From: Chryseobacterium phocaeense
GTDB taxonomy: Bacteria; Bacteroidota; Bacteroidia; Flavobacteriales; Weeksellaceae
Assembly: GCF_900169075.1 (NCBI RefSeq)
Contig: NZ_LT827015.1
Coordinates: forward strand, 186,001-250,000
DNA length: 64,000 bases
Direction: 5' to 3'
Below are positions 16,387 to 25,421 of this stretch, one piece after another. A program made the translations under genes and the position numbers. The notes beneath the pieces were generated by a model, which made no database searches, was not told the origin of the DNA, and saw only the letters and a list, made by a program, of their open reading frames with translations. Each line of letters opens with the position of its first letter. The first letter of the stretch is position 1.

Positions 16387-18469
16387 ATGATATTTTACTC
16401 CATTTGTTTTTCCCTTTGTAGTACTTCAGATAGTAATTTTTAATGATCAGGTTATCTGGCCTGGCCAGCATCGGATCTGCTTCCAGAATTTTATCCACTG
16501 TATTTTTGGTGGTTTTAATGATGGCAGAATCATTCACAAGATCAAGTCTTTTAAAATCCACCACACCACTCTGTTGTGTTCCCAGAATATCTCCCGGCCC
16601 CCGGAGCTGCATATCCACTTCAGAGATTTTAAATCCGTCATTGGTCTCCGTCATTGTCCGGATACGGGTTCTGCTTTCTTTTGATAATTTGTCAGAGGTC
16701 ATCAGGATGCAGTAGCTTTGCTCCGCGCCTCTTCCTACACGGCCCCGGAGCTGATGTAGCTGGGAAAGCCCGAATCTTTCAGAACTTTCTATGACCATAA
16801 CAGAGGCATTGGGAACATTTACTCCTACTTCAATAACCGTAGTGGCTACCATAATTTCTGCTTTTCCGGAAGCGAAATAATTCATCGCTGCGTCTTTTTC
16901 CGCAGGTTTCATTTTTCCGTGAAGCATGGTGACGTTATAATCGGAGAAGGCGTTCATCACGTGGTCCAAACCTTCCATCAGGTTTTTATAATCCAAAGTT
17001 TCAGATTCTTCAATCAATGGATAGACAAAATACACCTGTCTTCCTTTTTTGATCTCGTCCCTGCAGAAATTATAGACGTAGGTTCTGTCTTTTTCCCTTC
17101 TGTGAGCGGTGATTATAGGTTTTCTTCCCACCGGCATTTCATCAATTACCGAGACATCCAGATCAGAATAAAAGCTCATCGCCAAAGTTCTGGGAATAGG
17201 AGTGGCGGTCATCACCAGAATATGGGGCGGAATTTTATTTTTTGCCCAAAGTTTTGCCCGTTGTGCTACGCCAAACCTGTGCTGCTCATCAATAATAGCC
17301 AGCCCAAGGTTTTTAAACTTCACTTTGTCCTCTAAAACGGCGTGGGTACCTACCAGTATAGACAGCGTTCCATTTTCCAGTTCTTCATGAATGATTTTTC
17401 TTTCCGCAGTTTTGGAAGATCCGGTCAGAAGGCGCACATTGATGCCTGTTTCCGTTAAAAGGTCTTTAATTCCATTGTAGTGCTGCTGGGCAAGTATTTC
17501 GGTAGGAGCCATTATACAGCTCTGAAAACCGTTATCCATTGCAATCAGCATGGTTAGTAATGCCACCATGGTTTTTCCTGATCCTACATCGCCCTGAAGA
17601 AGCCTGTTCATCTGGATGGGTCTTTTCATATCCAGGCGGATTTCTTTTAAAACCCTTTTCTGGGCGTTGGTAAGATCAAATGGAATGTGGTTATTGTAAA
17701 AATCATTAAAATGGTCACCCACCACAGGAAACGGATTTCCCGGTGAATGACTTTTATGATGAAGCTTTTTCAGGGCATATCCCAACTGAAAAAAGAAAGA
17801 TTCCTCAAACTTCAGCCTGTTGTCTGCTTTTTCAAAATGCTCCATATCTTTTGGAAAATGGATGTTTAAGAACGTATGCTGCCTTGATAAAAATTTAAAG
17901 GCTTTCATCATATATTCCGGGAAGTTTTCTTCAATAAGAGAAGGGATTTCCTTGCAGATATTTCTTAAAACTACCTGGAAGAACCTTTGATTAAGCCCTC
18001 TTTTGGTCAGTTTTTCAGAGCTTGGATAAATAGGTTTCAGGCGGCTGTCGCTTTCCTTATTTTCCTCAGCTTCGATTTCCGGGTGGGGCATGGAAAACTG
18101 ACGGTTGAATACATTGATCTTTCCGAAAATATACACTTCTCGGTTCACAGGAATCTGCTCCTTCAGCCATTTTGAATACTGGAACCATACCAGGTCCATC
18201 GTTCCGGTATCATCATTAAATTTGGCCGAAAGTCTTTTGGTTTTCCCGGTCTGCACTTCCTGAACCTGGGTAATTCTCCCTTTAAGCTGTACTTCAATGC
18301 TACTTTCTTCAAGCTGGGAAATTTTATATACTTTATTCTTATCCAGGTAACGGATAGGATAGAAGTTCAGAAGATCATCAACAGTGGAAAGGCCCAATAC
18401 GCTCTTGATGAGTTTGGCTCTTTCTGGACCGATGCCTTTTACATATTCTATTGAGGTTTCTAAAGTCAT
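16385..18469 (-). CDS. recG: ATP-dependent DNA helicase RecG
   Basis: A 694-residue RecG, the branch-migration helicase that remodels stalled replication forks and Holliday junctions. An N-terminal wedge/OB domain (about 50-170) precedes the superfamily 2 helicase core: Walker A GDVGSGKT at 293-300, DEQH at 394-397, TATPIPRT at 421-428 and the C-terminal QLRGRVGRG motif VI. I place the start at 18469 (MTLETSIEYVKGIGPERA); the frame stays open to 18556, but the extra 29 residues are unlike RecG and include a possible promoter (near-consensus AACCTTTG). Confidence 0.93.
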   Translation of the reverse strand: MTLETSIEYVKGIGPERAKLIKSVLGLSTVDDLLNFYPIRYLDKNKVYKISQLEESSIEVQLKGRITQVQEVQTGKTKRLSAKFNDDTGTMDLVWFQYSKWLKEQIPVNREVYIFGKINVFNRQFSMPHPEIEAEENKESDSRLKPIYPSSEKLTKRGLNQRFFQVVLRNICKEIPSLIEENFPEYMMKAFKFLSRQHTFLNIHFPKDMEHFEKADNRLKFEESFFFQLGYALKKLHHKSHSPGNPFPVVGDHFNDFYNNHIPFDLTNAQKRVLKEIRLDMKRPIQMNRLLQGDVGSGKTMVALLTMLIAMDNGFQSCIMAPTEILAQQHYNGIKDLLTETGINVRLLTGSSKTAERKIIHEELENGTLSILVGTHAVLEDKVKFKNLGLAIIDEQHRFGVAQRAKLWAKNKIPPHILVMTATPIPRTLAMSFYSDLDVSVIDEMPVGRKPIITAHRREKDRTYVYNFCRDEIKKGRQVYFVYPLIEESETLDYKNLMEGLDHVMNAFSDYNVTMLHGKMKPAEKDAAMNYFASGKAEIMVATTVIEVGVNVPNASVMVIESSERFGLSQLHQLRGRVGRGAEQSYCILMTSDKLSKESRTRIRTMTETNDGFKISEVDMQLRGPGDILGTQQSGVVDFKRLDLVNDSAIIKTTKNTVDKILEADPMLARPDNLIIKNYYLKYYKGKNKWSKIS

Positions 18470-18542
18470 TTTTGTGTTCAGATCCGGATTTTGGATCCGG
18501 GTTTTGCGTGAAAAAAACAAAGGTTCGAATTTCGGTAAAATA

Positions 18543-18568
18543 AAAAAGACTTCCAAAAAATGGAAGCC
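18543..18568 (-). terminator. Rho-independent terminator of the thioredoxin gene
   Basis: On the minus strand GGCTTCCA pairs with TGGAAGTC across a T-rich loop and is followed by six T. It lies 25 bases after the thioredoxin-fold gene and separates it from recG. Confidence 0.75.
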
Positions 18569-18592
18569 TTAATTCTATATTTTAAATGCGGA

Positions 18593-19126
18593 TTAATCTT
18601 TGATCTTAGATTTGAATTTTTTCTGATAATCTTCCCATTGCTCTCTGGAACGGATCTTTTTAAAGAGATCTTTCGAGATAAATTCCAGATAAGGCTCCAG
18701 CTCTTTAGCAGACAACTCTCCCTGAAGGATCGTAATAGGACCGCCTTTCTCATCAAGAAATACAGTGCTTGGAACGGCTCCCACATTCATGTATTGGGTG
18801 AATTCATGCAGGGAATTCCTTCCTTTTTTATGTTCCGTATTATCATTGGCGAAGGTTCTTCCAAAAGCAGTAATGGATTTTTTTTCCTCAGCATCGAATT
18901 TTACAGGATAGTAATTTTCATTGATGATCTGCGCAATGACCGCATGACCATAGGTCTTTTTATCCATAATCTTGCATGGCCCGCACCAGTCTGCATAAAA
19001 ATCAACGAGAATCTTTTTTGGATTTTCTTTCTGGGCTTCTAAAGCTTCCTCAATACTCATCCATTTGATCTGGGCAAAATTAAAATTTACTATAAGTAGC
19101 AAGAATATGCTTATAATTTTTTTCAT
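18593..19126 (-). CDS. Exported thioredoxin-fold protein
   Basis: A 177-residue protein with a signal peptide (1-18, FNFAQ) and a thioredoxin domain. The active-site CGPC is at residues 48-51 (FYADWCGPCKIMD) and the cis-proline is in VGAVPSTVF. The domain is of the DUF255/thioredoxin_7-like type, with KTYGHAVIAQIINENYYPVKFDAEE between. It would act in the periplasm on disulfides. An extension after residue 145 is rich in Lys. It has its own terminator and lies 41 bases upstream of nothing co-directional within an operon distance except the POT gene at 19168-20679, which precedes it. Confidence 0.83.
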   Translation of the reverse strand: MKKIISIFLLLIVNFNFAQIKWMSIEEALEAQKENPKKILVDFYADWCGPCKIMDKKTYGHAVIAQIINENYYPVKFDAEEKKSITAFGRTFANDNTEHKKGRNSLHEFTQYMNVGAVPSTVFLDEKGGPITILQGELSAKELEPYLEFISKDLFKKIRSREQWEDYQKKFKSKIKD

Positions 19127-19167
19127 AATTTGATATTTATATAAAAATAAGCATAATTCGGCTTACT

Positions 19168-20679
19168 TTATTTTACATCCTGCATTAATTTTCTTACGAA
19201 CGATGATAACAAAATTAATACCACACCGGCAATTACCGCGTATAATCCTAATTGTTTATATCCATCAGTATAAGTGATCAAAGCATCATAGTTGGTAGAA
19301 CCCTCTTTAGCGGTGGCAAGACCTGCTCCTATGATTCCTGCAACGTACTGTCCGTAGGCTGAAGCCAGAAACCACATTCCCATCATCATTCCCTGAAGAT
19401 TCTTTGTGGAAAGCTTTGTCATAATCGATAATCCGATTGGTGACAGGCACAATTCCCCTAGTGTGATAATAAGAAGTGCCAGTGTGAAAAAGTTCAGTGA
19501 TGTGATTCCCTGAAGATCCGCAAAAAGTCTTGTAGCGAATAAAACATAATATCCAAGGCCTAAGAAAATAAATCCTAAACCGAATTTAACAACTGTATTA
19601 GGTTCAATTTTTCTTTTGCTCAGCCAAAGCCAAAGAAGCCCGATAAGTGGGGCAAGGAAGATGATAAAGAATGCACCTCCTGAATTATTCACACCATTCG
19701 GATCCAGTCCAAGAAGATCTTTATTAAGATTTTTAGCGGCGAAAATACTTAATGAACCGCCACTCTGCTCATAAATTCCCCAGAATAGGATGGAGAAAAT
19801 AATGAATATCAGAGCTGCCCAGAGTTTTTTACGTTCAGATGCGGTTACTTTAGACATTTCATAGAACAGATAAATCAGTGTAAGCGGGCCTATGGTCCAC
19901 ATAAAATAATCTGTATATTCTGTTTTAGCCACCATTTTCATAATAACCGGAACAAAAATAAGCGATAAAACATATACCCCGTATTCTTGCCATTTTGGAA
20001 TAGGAGCGGCTTTTACTTCTGCCTGAGGATGCCCCGGCTGAAGTCCAATGGTTCCCAATCTTCTTTGGGTAAAGATGAAGTTGATCAGACTGATAACCAT
20101 AACTACAGAGGCCAGGCCAAAAGCAATATTCCATCGTATTTCCTCAGGGATTGTATTTCCAAGAATTTCTCCTTTTCCGATAGCGATACATAAATATCCG
20201 CCAAGCAAGGCACCAAGGTTGATTCCCGCATAAAAAAGAGAAAAACCGGCATCTGCCCTGGAATCGTTAGGTTTGTACAGTTGGCCTACCATTGACGAGA
20301 TATTGGGTTTAAAAAAACCTGTTCCTACTACAGTGAATGCAATTCCTAAGAAAAAGAACCGGTGTGGGTCTGTTGCCAGAATTAAACTTCCGACAATCAT
20401 CAGAAGTCCTCCCCAGAACAGGGATTTTCTGAATCCAAGGATTTTATCGGCAAAAAGTCCTCCTACAAAGGTAAAGGCGTATACGAAAGCCTGTGTGGCG
20501 CCATATTGAAGGTTGGCTTCTTTTTCGTGGAAGTTAAGTTGGGATATCATAAAGAAAACCAGCATTCCGCGCATTCCGTAGAAACAGAAACGCTCCCACA
20601 TTTCAGAGAAAAAAAGGCTCCAGATCTGTCTGGGATATTTTCCTTTGAAATTCTGTATTTCATCTAGAGTTAAGCTCAT
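19168..20679 (-). CDS. POT family peptide transporter (1 of 3)
   Basis: A 503-residue proton-coupled oligopeptide transporter of the major facilitator superfamily with about 12-14 hydrophobic segments. The first POT signature is SEMWERFCFYG (residues 25-35, with Glu26, Glu29 and Arg30 of the ExxERF proton-coupling motif). The second is GTGFFKPNISSMVGQLY. Bacterial POT proteins import di- and tripeptides with protons across the inner membrane. It is the most downstream of three POT paralogues on this strand and starts 34 bases after the stop of the YhcG-type nuclease gene. Confidence 0.9.
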   Translation of the reverse strand: MSLTLDEIQNFKGKYPRQIWSLFFSEMWERFCFYGMRGMLVFFMISQLNFHEKEANLQYGATQAFVYAFTFVGGLFADKILGFRKSLFWGGLLMIVGSLILATDPHRFFFLGIAFTVVGTGFFKPNISSMVGQLYKPNDSRADAGFSLFYAGINLGALLGGYLCIAIGKGEILGNTIPEEIRWNIAFGLASVVMVISLINFIFTQRRLGTIGLQPGHPQAEVKAAPIPKWQEYGVYVLSLIFVPVIMKMVAKTEYTDYFMWTIGPLTLIYLFYEMSKVTASERKKLWAALIFIIFSILFWGIYEQSGGSLSIFAAKNLNKDLLGLDPNGVNNSGGAFFIIFLAPLIGLLWLWLSKRKIEPNTVVKFGLGFIFLGLGYYVLFATRLFADLQGITSLNFFTLALLIITLGELCLSPIGLSIMTKLSTKNLQGMMMGMWFLASAYGQYVAGIIGAGLATAKEGSTNYDALITYTDGYKQLGLYAVIAGVVLILLSSFVRKLMQDVK

Positions 20680-20713
20680 AATTGTCTATGATTGATTTTA
20701 ATTAGGGGTTTTA

Positions 20714-21691
20714 TTATTTTTGATCCAGTTCAAAGCGTAGCCTGTCCTGGTCTATGATTTCTTTTAATTCCTCTTCTTTGGGAAGATAAAGAAGATATTT
20801 GCTGGCAAACAGATTGTTTTTGTCATCCAGCACGGAGTATTTTACCATGGTTTCGTCTTTTTCTGAACATAGTAAAATTCCGATGGTGGGATTGTCGCCC
20901 TCACTTCGTTTCATATCATCGTACATTCTTACATACATATCAATCTGCCCGATATCCTGGTGGGATAGTTCTCCGGTTTTGAGGTCAATGATCACAAAGC
21001 ATTTTAAGATATAATTGTAAAAAACAAGATCAATATAAAAATCTGAAGTATCTGTGGAAATATGCTGTTGTCTGGCTACGAACGCAAATCCTTTCCCAAA
21101 TTCCAGAAGAAATTTCTGGATATGGTCGATGATGGCTGTTTCAATTTCTTTTTCGGAGATTTTCTGATCCGGTGTTAATCCCAGAAATTCAAAGATGTAA
21201 GGGTCTTTTAAAACGCTGTGAATGTTTTCAACAGGAGATTTCTTATGTTCAAGAACTCTTTCATAGGCAAGGGAATTGATCTGTCTTTTCAGATCTCTCG
21301 AGCTCCAGTTATTCTGAATGCTTTCCTCTATATAATAGTTGATTTTTTTAGGAATATCTATTTTTAGTAAAAGCCTGTAATGGGTCCAGCTCAATTGTTG
21401 ACGCACTGCGTCAATAATTGGAAAAGCCTTATAAAACTTACGCATATTGGAAAGATTGGTATAATCAAAGCCTTTTCCGAATTCCAAAGAAAGTTTCTTA
21501 GAAAGATTTTTTAACGTCTGTTTTCCATATTCTGCTCTTTCTTTTCCCTCTTGCTCATCTTCTACAATCAATTTTCCGATCTGCCAGTACGTAAGCAGTA
21601 AGGTAGAATTCGCGATCCGAAACACTTTTTCGCGCGACTGCCTAATAATTTCCTTTACGGACTGGAATAAAGAATCTTCGGAAATTTCCAT
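20714..21691 (-). CDS. YhcG/DUF1016 family PD-(D/E)XK nuclease
   Basis: A 325-residue protein of the YhcG (DUF1016) family. The N-terminal helical domain (about 10-150) contains YWQIGKLIVEDEQ and RQQLSWTHYRLLLKI, both family-typical. The C-terminal nuclease domain carries FYIDLVFYN (Asp221) and VIIDLKTGEL (Asp236, Lys238), so the PD-(D/E)XK catalytic set is intact. Members often accompany restriction-modification or other defence loci, but here the gene stands alone between POT transporter genes. It has no recognised partner nearby. Biological role unknown. Confidence 0.85.
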   Translation of the reverse strand: MEISEDSLFQSVKEIIRQSREKVFRIANSTLLLTYWQIGKLIVEDEQEGKERAEYGKQTLKNLSKKLSLEFGKGFDYTNLSNMRKFYKAFPIIDAVRQQLSWTHYRLLLKIDIPKKINYYIEESIQNNWSSRDLKRQINSLAYERVLEHKKSPVENIHSVLKDPYIFEFLGLTPDQKISEKEIETAIIDHIQKFLLEFGKGFAFVARQQHISTDTSDFYIDLVFYNYILKCFVIIDLKTGELSHQDIGQIDMYVRMYDDMKRSEGDNPTIGILLCSEKDETMVKYSVLDDKNNLFASKYLLYLPKEEELKEIIDQDRLRFELDQK

Positions 21692-21699
21692 CCTACGAA

Positions 21700-21730
21700 A
21701 ATAAAAAAAACCTCTGACTTAGCAGAGGTT
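21700..21730 (-). terminator. Rho-independent terminator after POT gene 2
   Basis: On the minus strand AACCTCTG pairs with CAGAGGTT over loop CTAAGT and is followed by a T run at 21702-21708. It lies 23 bases after the POT stop at 21753 and 10 bases ahead of the nuclease ATG, separating the two transcripts. Confidence 0.85.
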
Positions 21731-21752
21731 TTGTTATACTTTATTGATGCGG

Positions 21753-23507
21753 TTATTTTACACCGTGCATCATTTTCTTTAATATTGGAGAAAGGAACGC
21801 AAGGATTACCGATGCAATACCACAAAGTACCACGAATACCATAAAGAATTCGAATAAGTTATGGATTTCAAATCCTGCAAATGTAGGATTGTGCAATGGT
21901 AACTGAGCTTTTTCAAATGCCGCTGTCTGCTCTGCAGTCAGGGTTACTTTTTTATCCAAAACATCCTGAAGATTTACGCCTATTTCCTCTGCTTTCTTAA
22001 ATTTATCACCTGTTGCAGGGATAAGTGCTCCTAATGAACCTGCCAAAGCATAGCCGGCAGCATTGGAAATGAAGAAAACACCGTATAATAATGAAGCAAA
22101 TCTTTTTGGAGCCAATTTACCTACCAATGATAAACCGATAGGAGACAGGCAAAGCTCACCACAAGTCTGAATGAAATACAGAAGCATTAACCATTTAATA
22201 GCCAATAACCCTGAATTTCCAAGATCTTTTACGTTGTGTGCAATGATGAAGTAAGAAAGTGCAATCAATGCCAATCCCATCGCCTGTTTGAAAGGAGATA
22301 CCGGCTCTTTTCCTTTTGCTCTGAGCTTATCCCACGTTAAACTGAAAGGAACAGCCAGTAATACAACGAAAATACCATTGAAGATCTGAACCATTGATGG
22401 CGGCATATTCCATCCGAAGATGTTTCTGTCCGTCTGGTTATCCGCTATAAAGGTTAAAGAAGATCCTGCTTGCTCGAAAGCTGCCCAGAAGAAAATAATA
22501 AAGAAGGATACGATATAAATTACCCAGATTCTTTGTCTTTCCACTTTATTTTCAGCAGAACTCATGATCAGGAATGCCAGGGAAATACCGGCTGCATAGA
22601 TAAAAGGATAGATGATACCTTTAATCAGCTGACCCATTTCTACAGAATTAAATCCGAATTCTCCAACCAGTAAATATCTGAAAGCGAAAAATAAAATAAC
22701 GAAGATAAGTCCTGTAAAACCTAATGCTCCTCCGGAGAATTTTGCAGTCTGCGTTTCACCTTCTTCAAAATCTTCACTTGTATTGTGTTTTGGCAGTCCA
22801 CCGATAGGCCTTCCTTCCGGTGTTACCACGTATTTATTTTTAAGGATAAAGAATGTTATTGTTCCAATTACCATAGCCAGTGAAGCTGCAAGAAATCCCC
22901 ATTTAAATGCAAAAATGTCTCTTACACCTGTAGTCGCATCTTTCACATCTCCTACGTACGGACAGATAAATTGTCCAAGGAATGCCCCGATGTTGATCCC
23001 CATATAGAAAATGGTAAAAGCAGAGTCTAACTTGGATTTTTCCTGCTTAGGATAAAGGCTTCCCACCATTGAGGAAATATTAGGCTTGAAAAATCCATTA
23101 CCAAAGATGATAACGAATAAAGCGAGCCACATGATCATTTTAGAGCTGCCTAAATCTGCAGAGAAAGTAGAGGCACTGATGAAAAGCAGAAACTGGCCGA
23201 TTGCCATTAAAGAACCACCGATTAAGATGGCATTTCTGTTTCCGATATATTTATCAGCAATGAAACCTCCCAAAAGAGGGGTTAAATAACATAAAGCTAA
23301 AAATCCACCGTAGATGATTGCCGCATCCGCTTCTTTTATCAATAAGGAATTTACCATAAAGAGCGTTAAAAGTGCTCTCATTCCATAAAAGTTGAAACGC
23401 TCCCACATTTCTGTTCCGAAAAGAACCCATAACCCCTTTGGATGCTTTGAATTCTTATTCTCTACAAATTCATCCGGCTTCGGACTTAATGCTTCAGTAT
23501 TATCCAT
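21753..23507 (-). CDS. POT family peptide transporter (2 of 3)
   Basis: A 584-residue POT transporter. Signatures: GTEMWERFNFYGMRALL and NGFFKPNISSMVGSLY. The frame opens at 23564, but a consensus promoter box lies at 23535-23542 inside that extension, so the ATG at 23507 (MDNTEALSP) is the likely start. An N-terminal cytoplasmic tail of about 25 residues precedes the first helix. Compared with the POT at 19168-20679 it has a longer soluble insertion before the C-terminal helices (around the DNLQDVLDKKVTLTAEQ-like stretch). It has its own promoter and terminator, so it is monocistronic. Confidence 0.9.
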   Translation of the reverse strand: MDNTEALSPKPDEFVENKNSKHPKGLWVLFGTEMWERFNFYGMRALLTLFMVNSLLIKEADAAIIYGGFLALCYLTPLLGGFIADKYIGNRNAILIGGSLMAIGQFLLFISASTFSADLGSSKMIMWLALFVIIFGNGFFKPNISSMVGSLYPKQEKSKLDSAFTIFYMGINIGAFLGQFICPYVGDVKDATTGVRDIFAFKWGFLAASLAMVIGTITFFILKNKYVVTPEGRPIGGLPKHNTSEDFEEGETQTAKFSGGALGFTGLIFVILFFAFRYLLVGEFGFNSVEMGQLIKGIIYPFIYAAGISLAFLIMSSAENKVERQRIWVIYIVSFFIIFFWAAFEQAGSSLTFIADNQTDRNIFGWNMPPSMVQIFNGIFVVLLAVPFSLTWDKLRAKGKEPVSPFKQAMGLALIALSYFIIAHNVKDLGNSGLLAIKWLMLLYFIQTCGELCLSPIGLSLVGKLAPKRFASLLYGVFFISNAAGYALAGSLGALIPATGDKFKKAEEIGVNLQDVLDKKVTLTAEQTAAFEKAQLPLHNPTFAGFEIHNLFEFFMVFVVLCGIASVILAFLSPILKKMMHGVK

Positions 23508-23534
23508 TCTATTGTTAATTTTTGTTAAGACTGA

Positions 23535-23542
23535 CAAATATA
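23535..23542 (-). promoter_or_regulatory. Putative -7 promoter of POT gene 2
   Basis: TATATTTG on the minus strand fits TAnnTTTG exactly. It is 28 bases before the ATG at 23507 and lies inside the longer reading frame, which decides the start. Confidence 0.6.
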
Positions 23543-23581
23543 GTTTTTTTTGAGTTTTTGACAAGGTTTTAATTTTATATT

Positions 23582-23615
23582 TAAATAAAAAAGCTGCAGA
23601 ATGATTCTACAGCTT
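23582..23615 (-). terminator. Rho-independent terminator after POT gene 3
   Basis: On the minus strand AAGCTGTAGAA pairs with TTCTGCAGCTT (one G-T) over a short loop, followed by a T-rich tail. It is 25 bases beyond the POT stop at 23640. Confidence 0.8.
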
Positions 23616-23639
23616 GATATTCTTTATGATAAATAAGGA

Positions 23640-25295
23640 TTAGTGTCCTTTTTCCTTCATGATTTTGTTTAACCTTTTTAACATAGACAGTCCTAAAAGT
23701 GTTGCAAATATTAACAAGGCAAAATTAACCAGGAAATAATTCATTTTGTTGTCATAATTGTACCACGTACTGGCCAGAATACCCGAAAGCTTATTTCCTA
23801 CTGAGTTGGCAAGGAAAAAACCTCCCATCATCAATGCCGTGATTCTTGCAGGAGAAAGCTTGGAAACAAAAGAAAGGCCCATAGGAGAAAGGCATAGCTC
23901 CCCGATGGTAATCACTCCGTAACCGGCTACCAGCCATAAAGGTGAAACTTTTACCGCACCGTTGTCCCCGGCCATAACCGCAAGCACCATTACTAAACAG
24001 GATAAGCCCGATATGAACAGTCCCAAAACAATTTTTGTAGGTGTTAAAGGCTCTTTTCCCTTCCTTCTCAATAAAGCCCAGAATCCTACAATAACAGGAG
24101 TAAGGGCAATTACCCAGAAAGGATTGATGGACTGGAATAATTCCGTATTGTACAAATAGACCTTAGTTTCAGGGTTTTTCTCTAATGCAGCACGCTGTTC
24201 AGGTGTGATATTTTTGAAATAAACATCTTTCCCTTGCTCCTTAATGGTATTCCCGTCTTTGTCTTTCTGGGACTGGAACTGGTTATCATACACCGGAACT
24301 TCTTTGGTCTCGTAACTTTTTCCTTCCACCATATAAATGTCCTCAAGAGGTTTTTCCACAGAGGCAGGAACACTTCTGTCCGTATAATAATTAGCCCATC
24401 TCGTAAGAGCTGTACCATTCTGTTTAAAAACGGCCCAAAAGAACATACTGATCAGAAACACGGAAAGTAGGGCCCCGATTGACGGTTTTTCCTCAGGTTT
24501 TGCTTTAAAATAAAGTGATGCGTAGAAATAAATAACAGGAGCACATGCAAAAATAAAGGCATCCGTACTGTCGCTACCGAAAATATTCCCTGGAATAAAC
24601 CATCCAATGGCCCCCACTGCAATAGCTGGGACAAACACTTTAATTAAAATTTCAGAAAGCTTGGTATCTCCTTCTTCTACAGGCTTCATCTGTGCTGCAT
24701 GAATATAGTGTTTTCTTCCGATGGTAAAGATAATAAGACCAACAAGCATTCCTACACCGGCAGTGATGAAAGCTTCACCCCATCCGAATTTATTTCGCAT
24801 AAACGCTGCAATAATATTACAGATAAAGGCTCCGATATTGATTCCCATATAGAAAATATTATACCCTGAGTCTTTATTGGCTTTATAAGGTTCCTCAGAA
24901 TACAGATTTCCCAAAAGCGTGGAAATGGTAGGCTTAAAGAAACCGTTTCCAATGATAATCAGCGCCAGGGAACCGTAAAAAAGAGGAAGTTCCTTGAAAA
25001 CACCCATTCCGATATATCCGGCAGCCATAAGGATTCCTCCAAGGTAAATTGATTTTATATACCCTAAAACCCTGTCCGCCAAAAATCCTCCAAGGAAAGG
25101 GGTTAGGTACGTTAAAGCAATATAGGTTCCGAAAATATCATCAGCCGTTTTGTCAGGAAGTCCAAGTCCTCCTTTCATTCCGGTAGGTTCAATAACATAC
25201 AGGACAAAGATTCCAAGAATCAGATAGTACCCGAAACGCTCCCACATTTCTGTGAAAAAGAGGTAGGGCAGGCCTTTAGGATGTTTAGTCTTCAT
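23640..25295 (-). CDS. POT family peptide transporter (3 of 3)
   Basis: A 551-residue POT transporter. Signatures: FFTEMWERFGYYLILG (a full ExxERFxYY motif) and GNGFFKPTISTLLGNLY. It carries a soluble insertion of about 90 residues (roughly 310-390, with many Lys, Glu and Asp and the word KDGNTIKEQGKDVYF) between two hydrophobic segments. The frame opens at 25319, but a promoter box at 25317-25324 overlaps it, so I take the ATG at 25295 (MKTKHPKGLPYLFF), which also matches the HPKGL start of the neighbour. Own promoter and terminator. Confidence 0.9.
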   Translation of the reverse strand: MKTKHPKGLPYLFFTEMWERFGYYLILGIFVLYVIEPTGMKGGLGLPDKTADDIFGTYIALTYLTPFLGGFLADRVLGYIKSIYLGGILMAAGYIGMGVFKELPLFYGSLALIIIGNGFFKPTISTLLGNLYSEEPYKANKDSGYNIFYMGINIGAFICNIIAAFMRNKFGWGEAFITAGVGMLVGLIIFTIGRKHYIHAAQMKPVEEGDTKLSEILIKVFVPAIAVGAIGWFIPGNIFGSDSTDAFIFACAPVIYFYASLYFKAKPEEKPSIGALLSVFLISMFFWAVFKQNGTALTRWANYYTDRSVPASVEKPLEDIYMVEGKSYETKEVPVYDNQFQSQKDKDGNTIKEQGKDVYFKNITPEQRAALEKNPETKVYLYNTELFQSINPFWVIALTPVIVGFWALLRRKGKEPLTPTKIVLGLFISGLSCLVMVLAVMAGDNGAVKVSPLWLVAGYGVITIGELCLSPMGLSFVSKLSPARITALMMGGFFLANSVGNKLSGILASTWYNYDNKMNYFLVNFALLIFATLLGLSMLKRLNKIMKEKGH

Positions 25296-25316
25296 ATAAT
25301 CAAATTTCAAATTTCC

Positions 25317-25324
25317 CAAAAATA
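25317..25324 (-). promoter_or_regulatory. Putative -7 promoter of POT gene 3
   Basis: TATTTTTG on the minus strand fits TAnnTTTG, 22 bases before the ATG at 25295. It rules out the upstream ATG at 25319. Confidence 0.5.
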
Positions 25325-25387
25325 AGTTTTTAATTTCAATTGATAAAATAAATAATATCCGCTAAAAATGATTAATGAAATAAATAT

Positions 25388-25420
25388 AAAATTCCCCTCC
25401 GGATATTGAAGGGGAATTTT
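25388..25420. terminator. Hairpin terminator after the exported unknown gene
   Basis: AAATTCCCCT and AGGGGAATTT flank an 11-base loop, with T runs on both strands. On the minus strand it follows the stop at 25422 directly and would end the dipeptidyl peptidase transcript. Confidence 0.8.
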
Positions 25421-25421
25421 G

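Noticed and set aside
18470..18556. N-terminal extension of RecG
   Set aside because: The extra 29 residues have no match to RecG structure, and a promoter-like AACCTTTG lies in them; MTLETSIEYV at 18469 is the typical opening.
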